Of a stretch of 64,000 nucleotides of DNA, positions 57,936 through 64,000 are shown one piece after another. Both the position numbers and the translations under genes were made by a program. How positions within the stretch are numbered: position 1 is the stretch's first letter; the number at the start of each line of letters is the position of its first letter. This DNA comes from Vibrio ishigakensis (GTDB lineage Bacteria > Pseudomonadota > Gammaproteobacteria > Enterobacterales > Vibrionaceae). The DNA is taken from NCBI RefSeq assembly GCF_024347675.1, contig NZ_AP024882.1, forward strand, positions 248,001 to 312,000, read 5' to 3'. The notes under the pieces were generated by a model. That model searched no databases. It had not been told where the DNA came from and saw nothing but the letters and a program-made list of their open reading frames with translations.

Positions 57936-57966
57936 ACGCACCGACACAAACTCAACCGCCTCTAAA

Positions 57967-57994
57967 ACAAAAAAGCCCCAGCAAAAGCTAGGGC
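57967..57994 (-). terminator. terminator of the aldo/keto reductase gene
   Basis: On the - strand GCCCTAGC pairs with GCTGGGGC around TTTT and is followed by six T. Confidence 0.8.
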
Positions 57995-58014
57995 AATGTG
58001 GAGGCAAAACTAAA

Positions 58015-58995
58015 TTAGACTAGGTTCCACTTGTTCACTATCTCTTCAGCTCGCGCAAGCAGTTCCGCGCTTGAAGAGGATTGGACAAAGGCAGCGTTGT
58101 CATTCACCTGCTCAACGGTATGGGCACCTGCGATAACTGGACCCACTTCCTCTTGCGCCACCAACCAGTGGATAGCTAGATGCGCTAGCGGAATGTTCGC
58201 TTCTTTGGCTAGAAGCTTTAACTCTTCCACACAGTTGAAATAGGGTTCGAAGGCGTCGCCGTTAAGTTTAGGGTTATTACGGCGATCATCCTTCTCATCC
58301 CAGTTTCCTGAACGCTTTAAGGTTCCAGTTAACAGACCCTGCATCAATGGCGAGTACGGTAGGTACTTCATATCATTGGCTTTACAGAAAGGTAGAGCCT
58401 CTTCACGAGCACGGTACTGCAATGGAATGTTGTGGTAGTGCTCAGGGTTCTGCTCAAGCAGGTTGTACAGGCCTTGGAAGGTAGCGACCTCTACCCCTTC
58501 CATCATCTGACGAGTCATATCTAGCGAGTAGTTAGACACACCCACATGACGGATCTTGCCTTGCTTTTTCAACTCAGCTAGCGCCTCAGCGGTTTCAGAG
58601 ATTGGCGTGTTTGGATCCGGCCAATGCACCTGATACAAGTCCACATAATCGGTTTGTAGACGCATCAGTGAGTCGTCGATCTCTTTAAAGATGCTCGCCT
58701 TAGTAAGATCCTTGCGAGTCTTTTTGCGCTCATCTTGCGACCACGGCAGACCGCACTTGGTTGCTATGATGATCTTGTCACGAGACTCGTTTTTTAGTGC
58801 CTGTCCCAAAACCGTTTCTGCGTGGCCCTTGCCGTACACAGGAGCAACATCAAAGAAGTTGATACCGGTATCGATAGCCGCCTTGATGGACTTGATAGAC
58901 TCTTCATCTGAGACGTTATTCCAAGTCCCGCCGATTGCCCAGCAGCCGAAGCCGACTGCTGACGCGTTTAGATCTTTAATTTGTTTGTATTTCAT
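58015..58995 (-). CDS. aldo/keto reductase
   Basis: 326 residues, (alpha/beta)8 barrel using NADPH. Catalytic tetrad residues are visible: Asp and Tyr in FFDVAPVYGKGHAE, Lys in IIIATKCG, and His in YQVHWPD. The C-terminal NADP-binding part (GPVIAGAHTVEQV) is intact. It lies 13 nt after the 6-phospho-glucosidase gene, so it is part of the sugar operon; it may act on a sugar or sugar phosphate produced from the imported disaccharide. Specificity unknown. Confidence 0.9.
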   Translation of the reverse strand: MKYKQIKDLNASAVGFGCWAIGGTWNNVSDEESIKSIKAAIDTGINFFDVAPVYGKGHAETVLGQALKNESRDKIIIATKCGLPWSQDERKKTRKDLTKASIFKEIDDSLMRLQTDYVDLYQVHWPDPNTPISETAEALAELKKQGKIRHVGVSNYSLDMTRQMMEGVEVATFQGLYNLLEQNPEHYHNIPLQYRAREEALPFCKANDMKYLPYSPLMQGLLTGTLKRSGNWDEKDDRRNNPKLNGDAFEPYFNCVEELKLLAKEANIPLAHLAIHWLVAQEEVGPVIAGAHTVEQVNDNAAFVQSSSSAELLARAEEIVNKWNLV

Positions 58996-59008
58996 AGTCT
59001 TAACTCGA

Positions 59009-60343
59009 TTACTTCAGCTCTGGCCAGTAATCCTTGTTTGCTTCAATCATCTCATCGAGGATAGATTTCGCAACCTTAGCTGAAGGAATTGTCTTGCTTA
59101 GGGTAAAGGCTTGCAGTGCCTTGTCGTACGAACCTTCGATAGCCGCATCCACCAAGCATTTTTCTGACATCAATTGCTGTTGCAGCATGCCTTGATAGAA
59201 GTGTGGCACTTCACCCACTTGGATTGGATACACCTTGTCTCTACCTAGTAGAGCAGGAACCTCTACCATGGCATCGTCTGGCAAACCTTTGATAATGCCG
59301 TTGTTTGGAATGATCACTAGCCACTTCTGACGCAGGTCATAGGCCATAGACATAGCCACATCCGCAATAAACTCACCGTGAACACCCACATGGAACTTGC
59401 CTTCTACATCACCGTCAGAAGCCTTGATCTGCTCGATTGCTTCGAACATCTTCTTCTCGCGACCTTCCATCACCTCGTTAGCACGAGTGTGCTCCGGGTT
59501 AGACTGAGCCACGATATCGTCAGCCATTAGGTAGTACTGTAGATAGGTGTTTGGAATGTACTCAGGGAACATCTGAACCAGTGGCTTAGTATTCTTAAAG
59601 GTCTTAATCCAAGACGGCTCTGAGTGACAGGCATTTTCCACTTCTTGCTCGGTCAACATACCAAACTTAGCGATGTGCTTGCGCAGGAACGGGATCTTCT
59701 CTTCGCCGTTTACCTTAATAGAGGTAAACCAGCCGTAGTGGTTCAGACCGAAGTACTCCACGTCTAGGTCGTAGCGGTTCACCTCAAGAATATTGGATAG
59801 GTTGCGCTCGATTGCCACTGGCATATCACAGATATTCAGCACACGTGCATCTGGGCGCAGACGGTTTACCGCGTCCGCCACAATCGCTGCTGGGTTAGAA
59901 TAGTTAAGCATCCAGCAAGTTTCTTTTGAGAAACGCTCCATATGATCAATCAGTTCAATCATAGGGAAGATGGTACGCATACCGTAAGCCAGACCACCAG
60001 CACCACAGGTCTCTTGACCTACACAGCCGTGACGAAGTGGGATCTTCTCATCAAACTCACGCATCTTGTATTGGCCAACACGAATTTGAGCAAATACGAA
60101 GTCAGCGTGAGAGAACGCCACTTCTGGTTCAGTGGTTACCGTTAGCTTTACATTTGGAGCATGTGTTTTAACCACATAGTCTACCAATACCGCTACGTTA
60201 TCTTGACGCTCAGCGTCGATGTCGTACATGCGGATCTCAGCGATTGGGAACTCGTCACCTTTCATAAGAAGCGCTTTAACGATACCTGCTGTGTATGTAG
60301 AACCGCCACCAGCAATTGCGATGATTTGTGGTTGTTTAGTCAT
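59009..60343 (-). CDS. GH4 6-phospho-alpha-glucosidase
   Basis: 444 residues from ATG 60343 (GGAG 6 nt upstream; an in-frame start at 60355 is less likely). Family GH4 enzymes use NAD+ and Mn2+ to split 6-phospho disaccharides. The dinucleotide motif IAIAGGGSTYTAGIV begins at residue 7. The CDMP signature (172-175) is the alpha type (beta enzymes have CNVP), and LNYSNPAAIV and GLNHYGWF are intact. It cleaves the product of the adjacent EIIBC, for example maltose-6'-phosphate or another alpha-glucoside phosphate. A GlvA/MalH-like role is inferred. Confidence 0.9.
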   Translation of the reverse strand: MTKQPQIIAIAGGGSTYTAGIVKALLMKGDEFPIAEIRMYDIDAERQDNVAVLVDYVVKTHAPNVKLTVTTEPEVAFSHADFVFAQIRVGQYKMREFDEKIPLRHGCVGQETCGAGGLAYGMRTIFPMIELIDHMERFSKETCWMLNYSNPAAIVADAVNRLRPDARVLNICDMPVAIERNLSNILEVNRYDLDVEYFGLNHYGWFTSIKVNGEEKIPFLRKHIAKFGMLTEQEVENACHSEPSWIKTFKNTKPLVQMFPEYIPNTYLQYYLMADDIVAQSNPEHTRANEVMEGREKKMFEAIEQIKASDGDVEGKFHVGVHGEFIADVAMSMAYDLRQKWLVIIPNNGIIKGLPDDAMVEVPALLGRDKVYPIQVGEVPHFYQGMLQQQLMSEKCLVDAAIEGSYDKALQAFTLSKTIPSAKVAKSILDEMIEANKDYWPELK

Positions 60344-60380
60344 AACCAACTCCATTTATACTTAAACTTACAAGCTAAAA

Positions 60381-60497
60381 GGTATTATCAAACATAACCT
60401 TTCTCGAATAGGTCTTATCGTATTTATTGCCGCAGACATGACAAATTGAATAATCTATTTATGTGACACCATTCAAAGGTTATTTAATATAGGTTAT
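60381..60497. promoter_or_regulatory. GntR operator candidates before the GH4 gene
   Basis: GGTATTAT (60381-60388) faces ATAACC (60394-60399), and GGTTAT occurs twice more at 60479-60484 and 60492-60497. The same GGTTAT/ATAACC arms occur before the EIIBC gene. ATGTGACACCATTCAAA (about 60461) is a weak CRP-like site. Confidence 0.45.
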
Positions 60498-60518
60498 AAA
60501 TAAACATTAAATATATAA

Positions 60519-61223
60519 TCAATTATGGCGAGGAAGGTATATCGCTAGCTTATGCGCATCCGGATGGAACCAGGCCTCGGTATAATCAAATTTACGTCCA
60601 TCTACTAAATTGGAGATAGAACGTAGGTTGATAATAGGGTGACTTTTTTCCATGCCTAATAGCTTGGTTATCTCCTCATCCGACTCCACTGCTGTGAACT
60701 CTTGGCGACTTCCTTCTATCACCATCTGCTTCTCTTGCTCTACATAAGCGAACTTGGATTTTTCTAAGGTAGAGATGTTCAGCTCAGGGAATAAAGAGAC
60801 TGGCATATAGCTGTCTTCAACGATACGAGGCTGGTCATCTATATACTTAACCCTACGGATATAATACAGAGGCTCGCTCTCGCTTAGCCCAAGCAGCTTA
60901 TGGACTGAGACGTTTTCGGTATCCATAAAAAACTTGGTCACCTTGTACTTCACAGACTTGTTGTTGCTCTGCTGTATTTCCGAGGTTCCCGCTAAGGTAG
61001 TGAGCTGATGGGAGAGCTGCTTTTCCAGCACATAAGTGCCCGAACCACGGCGCTTTTCTACCAGCTTTAATTTAACCAATTCATCCACCGCCTTGCGGAT
61101 AGTGATTCGACTTACTTGATACTCTTCAATGAGTTGCTTCTCTGTAGGAAGCGCTTCTCCTACTCGATAAACGTCGGCGTTAATCTTGTCTTTAAGACTT
61201 TCCAACACTTTTACATATAACAC
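60519..61223 (-). CDS. GntR-family (UTRA-domain) regulator of the sugar operon
   Basis: 234 residues. The N-terminal winged helix (LPTEKQLIEEYQVSRITIRKAVDELVKLKLVEKRRGSGTYV, about 24-65) is followed by a UTRA sugar-binding domain (about 90-230), the HutC/TreR type. Its position between the GH4 gene and the divergent PTS gene, with GGTTAT/ATAACC repeats on both sides, suggests it represses both directions and is released by a sugar phosphate. Confidence 0.92.
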   Translation of the reverse strand: MLYVKVLESLKDKINADVYRVGEALPTEKQLIEEYQVSRITIRKAVDELVKLKLVEKRRGSGTYVLEKQLSHQLTTLAGTSEIQQSNNKSVKYKVTKFFMDTENVSVHKLLGLSESEPLYYIRRVKYIDDQPRIVEDSYMPVSLFPELNISTLEKSKFAYVEQEKQMVIEGSRQEFTAVESDEEITKLLGMEKSHPIINLRSISNLVDGRKFDYTEAWFHPDAHKLAIYLPRHN

Positions 61224-61289
61224 TGCCGATTCCTTTTAATTATTGGTTATATATTCGAAATAATAACATGACTAATTGGTACTATAATA

Positions 61290-61311
61290 GGTTATCCATC
61301 ACATTATAACC
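61290..61311. promoter_or_regulatory. GntR operator candidate before the EIIBC gene
   Basis: GGTTAT (61290-61295) and ATAACC (61306-61311) are perfect inverted arms around CCATCACATT. TATAAT occurs just upstream (61283-61288) and downstream (61325-61330), so the operator overlaps the promoter region whichever -10 is used. Confidence 0.55.
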
Positions 61312-61399
61312 ACCAGAAAGTTGTTATAATCTCTGCGATCAATAAAGCTATTCGCAAACAACATTAATAAATCAATAGCTAATTCAGGAACATCGACCA

Positions 61400-62980
61400 A
61401 TGAACAGAGAAGCAATAACCACTTATATGAGTGATTTATCGCGAGCCATGTTAGCTCCGATCTATGTCCTACCTATGGTGGGTTTGGCTATCGCCATCGG
61501 CGCGGCTGTCACCAATACCTCTATCGTCTCTGCCCTACCCTTTTTAGACAATGCCTTCTTCGCTGGCGTTGGTGAGGTATTGAAATGGGGTGCACTGTCC
61601 GTCCTTATTAACCTACACATTATCTTCGCCGTCGGGATATCCATGGGTATGGCGAAGAAAGATAAACACCTTGCAGGTTTTAACGCACTGATCCTGTACT
61701 TTGTTTATCTCTACTCCATGCATACCTATATGGACATCAATGGTCTTCTTATAGAAGGGGATCTCGGTGGTACCGGTCAGGGATCCATTCTGGGGCTGCA
61801 AGTTGTCGACACTGGTATCTTCGTTGGTATGTTGATCGGTATCCTGAACGCTGTTGTTCATAACCGATACAGCCAGAAGGTCATCACAGGCGCATTCGCT
61901 CTGTATGGTGAATCTCGTCTAGTGCTACTGATCATGCTACCTATCGTGATGACCCTTGGTGTAGTATTCACTCACGTTTGGCCACCTGTGCAGCACGTTA
62001 TCCAAGGTTTCGGTACGCATATTCTTGAGTCGGGTCATATTGGTGTGGGCATGTATGGCTTTATGGAGCGCATCTTGATCCCAACGGGTATGCATCACCT
62101 GTTGTGGATCCCATTACACTTTACTGAGGTGGGTGGCTGTACTGTAGTTTCAGGTCAAACCTACTGTGGTATCGAAAACATCTTCCTAGCAGAGATGACT
62201 GACCCAACAATCGAACGTCTATCTCACAGCGTTGTTTATGACGCTCGCTCTCTGGTTAAGATTTTTGGTCTTACTGGTGCAGCTCTAGCTATGTACCACT
62301 GCGCTGACGACGACAAGAAATCTCATGTAAAAGCGATTCTGGTCCCAGCGGTTGTATCATCGATTCTTGTGGGTGTGACCGAACCAATCGAGTTCTCTTT
62401 CCTATTCGTTGCACCAATTCTATTTGTGGTTCACGCCATCCTAACTGGTCTATTCATGATGCTAGTGTCTATCTTCGACATTCTGGCAATCGGTAAAGGC
62501 GGTCTGATTGACTTCATCATGTACAACATCCCGCTTGGCGTGACCAAGACTGGCTGGCCTTACTATGTACTGCTTGGTTTTGCTCAGTGCGCGACTTACT
62601 ACGTGGTATTTAGAGTTCTTATCACCAAGCTAAACCTTAAGACCCTAGGCCGTGGTAATGCAGAGATGAAGCTGCACACTAAAAAGGATTACAAAGAACG
62701 CAATGCAGTTGGCGTTATCGACAGCACTGTAGGCGAGTTTAACTCTACCGCTATCATTGCTGGTCTGGGTGGTAAAGCAAACATCTTAGATGTGCAGAAC
62801 TGCTACACTCGCTTGCGTGTTGAGGTAAAAGATTCATCTTTAGTGGACGAAGCAAAAATACAAGAAGCGAATCCTATGGGGATCGTAAATAAGGGGCAGA
62901 ACATTCAGATAATCTTTGGTAGCCATGTGGCATCTGTACGCCAAGAAGTGAATGAATTCCTTGAAGCTATGCCTGCTTAA
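61400..62980 (+). CDS. alpha-glucoside PTS transporter EIIBC
   Basis: 526 residues. The C domain (about 1-430, ten or so membrane helices, including GMHHLLWIPLHFTEVGG and VGVTEPIEFSFLFVAP) is followed by a B domain (about 445-526) with the phosphorylated cysteine near residue 468 in DVQNCYTRL. No EIIA domain is encoded; the glucose-type EIIA (Crr) probably serves. It takes up and phosphorylates an alpha-glucoside (maltose, isomaltose or similar), and the GH4 enzyme then cleaves the product. AGGA lies upstream of the ATG. It is divergent from the gntR-GH4-reductase side. Confidence 0.92.
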   Translation: MNREAITTYMSDLSRAMLAPIYVLPMVGLAIAIGAAVTNTSIVSALPFLDNAFFAGVGEVLKWGALSVLINLHIIFAVGISMGMAKKDKHLAGFNALILYFVYLYSMHTYMDINGLLIEGDLGGTGQGSILGLQVVDTGIFVGMLIGILNAVVHNRYSQKVITGAFALYGESRLVLLIMLPIVMTLGVVFTHVWPPVQHVIQGFGTHILESGHIGVGMYGFMERILIPTGMHHLLWIPLHFTEVGGCTVVSGQTYCGIENIFLAEMTDPTIERLSHSVVYDARSLVKIFGLTGAALAMYHCADDDKKSHVKAILVPAVVSSILVGVTEPIEFSFLFVAPILFVVHAILTGLFMMLVSIFDILAIGKGGLIDFIMYNIPLGVTKTGWPYYVLLGFAQCATYYVVFRVLITKLNLKTLGRGNAEMKLHTKKDYKERNAVGVIDSTVGEFNSTAIIAGLGGKANILDVQNCYTRLRVEVKDSSLVDEAKIQEANPMGIVNKGQNIQIIFGSHVASVRQEVNEFLEAMPA

Positions 62981-63008
62981 GAATAAAAACAAATTTATTT
63001 CCAAACAC

Positions 63009-63040
63009 AAAAAAGGGATTGGCCGAGGCCAATCCCTTTT
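63009..63040 (-). terminator. terminator of VOC gene copy 2
   Basis: AAAAAAGGGATTGGCC pairs with GGCCAATCCCTTTT. It also ends the convergent EIIBC transcript (T-run on +). Confidence 0.85.
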
Positions 63041-63056
63041 CATATTTAACTGACTA

Positions 63057-63548
63057 TTACTCGTAGTCTGAAGCGTAAGTGTCTTCGTAAGAGTGCGAGT
63101 AGAACTCGAATAGGTTACCAAACGGGTCTTCTAGGTAAACCATCTGCGCTTGCTTAGAATCGTCTTCTGGGTGGTAACGATGGATATCCATACGTACTTT
63201 ACCGCCAAACTCTTCTACACGTTTGATTGCTGATGCAAACTGCTCTTTTGGTAGCTGCACACAGAAATGGAAGATGCCTAGGCGAGAGAAATCAACCTTG
63301 TGGCGTTCTTCACGGTCAACCATTTCAAATAGTTCAACACCGATACCATCAGAGGTTACTAGGTGAGCGATGTTGAAACCTTTGAAGCCTTCGCCGAATA
63401 CTGCGATACACATACGACCGATAGCAGATTCGCGCTCTTCAACAACTTTAGTGTTGTTCATTACAACGCGTAGACCTAGTGCTTGAGTGTAGAACTCAAC
63501 CGCTTTGTCCATGTCGCCAACCATGATACCTACGTGATTCATTTTCAT
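63057..63548 (-). CDS. VOC-family (glyoxalase-like) protein, copy 2
   Basis: 163 residues from ATG 63548. It differs from copy 1 (57086-57577) at one residue, with several silent differences at third positions. The promoter side is also duplicated: about 100 bp upstream of the start (TTCGTTTCCTCTTAGCC and the GTTTGTTTGGTG segment) match copy 1. The terminator matches too. The two copies are in direct orientation 6 kb apart and bracket the alpha-glucoside operon. Function as for copy 1. Confidence 0.85.
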   Translation of the reverse strand: MKMNHVGIMVGDMDKAVEFYTQALGLRVVMNNTKVVEERESAIGRMCIAVFGEGFKGFNIAHLVTSDGIGVELFEMVDREERHKVDFSRLGIFHFCVQLPKEQFASAIKRVEEFGGKVRMDIHRYHPEDDSKQAQMVYLEDPFGNLFEFYSHSYEDTYASDYE

Positions 63549-63719
63549 AATTCGTTTCCTCTTAGCCAGGTCTGCCGACGCTTTGCGACTCACAGCCCCT
63601 TATGTTTGTTTGGTGTTTTGTTTTGATGGGGGGAGTATATGGAGGAATTGAAATTACATGAAATTATTGATTCTTATATTTTTGATAATTTAAATTTATT
63701 AAAGTAAGGCGTGGTTGAT

Positions 63720-63838
63720 GGCAGATACCGGATAAGTCTTTCAGACTTTCCGGTATGACGGTGGTTGGTTAGCGTTAAGAGTTCCGCACACTTGCGTCAC
63801 CCCGGAATTTGCAAAAAGCAAATATCCGGGATCTTCAA
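63720..63838. repeat. REP-like palindromes after VOC copy 2
   Basis: GATACCGGATAAGTC with GACTTTCCGGTATGAC (about 63723-63759), then CACCCCGGAATTTGC with GCAAATATCCGGGATC (about 63798-63834). They are in the same order relative to the VOC gene as at 57750-57935, so they form part of the duplicated segment. Confidence 0.8.
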
Positions 63839-63862
63839 ATGCACTGACTCAACTATGACGCA

Positions 63863-63888
63863 CAAAAAAGCCGGAGATAACACCGGCT
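63863..63888 (-). terminator. terminator of the gene entering from the right
   Basis: On the - strand GCCGG pairs with CCGGC and is followed by six T. Confidence 0.75.
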
Positions 63889-63923
63889 AGATGTACTGAA
63901 TGCAATAGAGCCAGCAAAGCCCC

Positions 63924-64000
63924 CTACATCATCCTCAAGAAGTAAGGAATGATCAGCGCGTTCGCCAAATCAATAAAGAACGCACATACCAGTGGCACCA
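63924..64000 (-). CDS. 3' end of a membrane protein gene (partial)
   Basis: The last 25 codons of a gene that continues beyond the window. The C-terminus reads VPLVCAFFIDLANALIIPYF and then LRMM before the stop, a hydrophobic helix. The ending resembles sodium/glutamate symporters of the GltS type, but 25 residues cannot establish this. An intrinsic terminator follows at 63863-63888, which supports a real gene end. Confidence 0.55.
   Translation of the reverse strand, partial: VPLVCAFFIDLANALIIPYFLRMM

Overview
The window looks like a Vibrio or a close relative (marine gammaproteobacterium). This rests on the overall family set (arginine deiminase cluster with pyrBI, nas/nir cluster, TcyP/RidA/YheO-like island), an ERIC-like palindrome, REP-like palindromes and moderate-to-low GC. 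The species cannot be fixed from sequence alone. No rRNA, tRNA, CRISPR, integrase or transposase gene was seen.

Layout. 1-924: AT-rich non-coding DNA with perfect inverted repeats and a strong intrinsic terminator that may end a small RNA. 925-4756: six + strand genes and one - strand gene for small exported proteins; at least five share a two-cysteine beta-domain pattern and have no known function. 4964-12209 (-): a complete nine-gene F1Fo ATP synthase operon (atpIBEFHAGDC) without its usual gidB/parAB or glmU neighbours, followed by an ERIC-like element and a chain of hairpins. 13086-21466 (+): YfcC-type transporter, arginine deiminase, carbamate kinase, ornithine carbamoyltransferase, an attenuated pyrBI operon and an ArgR paralogue. 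This is one carbamoyl-phosphate/arginine block, with FNR-like boxes and two arrays of a 7-bp tandem repeat.

21610-30998: small mixed genes: a DUF3541-like protein, an ABM monooxygenase behind a terminator-containing leader, a DUF3861-like protein, MarR plus YcaQ-type glycosylase, a MdaB-like/AhpD-like redox pair, a periplasmic ClpP-fold protein, a frameshifted kinase, a DUF1971-like protein and small envelope proteins. 31243-36034 (+): a tight four-gene operon of exported proteins (COG3014-like lipoprotein, LpoB-like lipoprotein, an uncharacterised 516-residue protein and a FlgT/CsgG-like protein). This is the best candidate here for an undescribed envelope system.

36135-40460: a CDGSH-glutamate synthase fusion, TetR, YceI, a lipoprotein and a cold-shock/DUF1294 fusion. 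40575-50417: assimilatory nitrate/nitrite reduction (nasA divergent from cobA-nirBD-transporter-PP2C/kinase) with two divergent sigma-54 promoters. 50479-52746: an exported glycosidase-like protein. 52808-56702 (-): a putative cystine/persulfide island (regulator, RidA, TcyP, CoA-disulfide reductase). 57086-63548: two nearly identical VOC genes in direct repeat bracket an alpha-glucoside PTS operon (aldo/keto reductase, GH4 6-phospho-alpha-glucosidase, GntR, EIIBC). The window ends inside the 3' end of a - strand membrane protein gene.

Family names come from recognition of motifs and sequence style; no database search was run.
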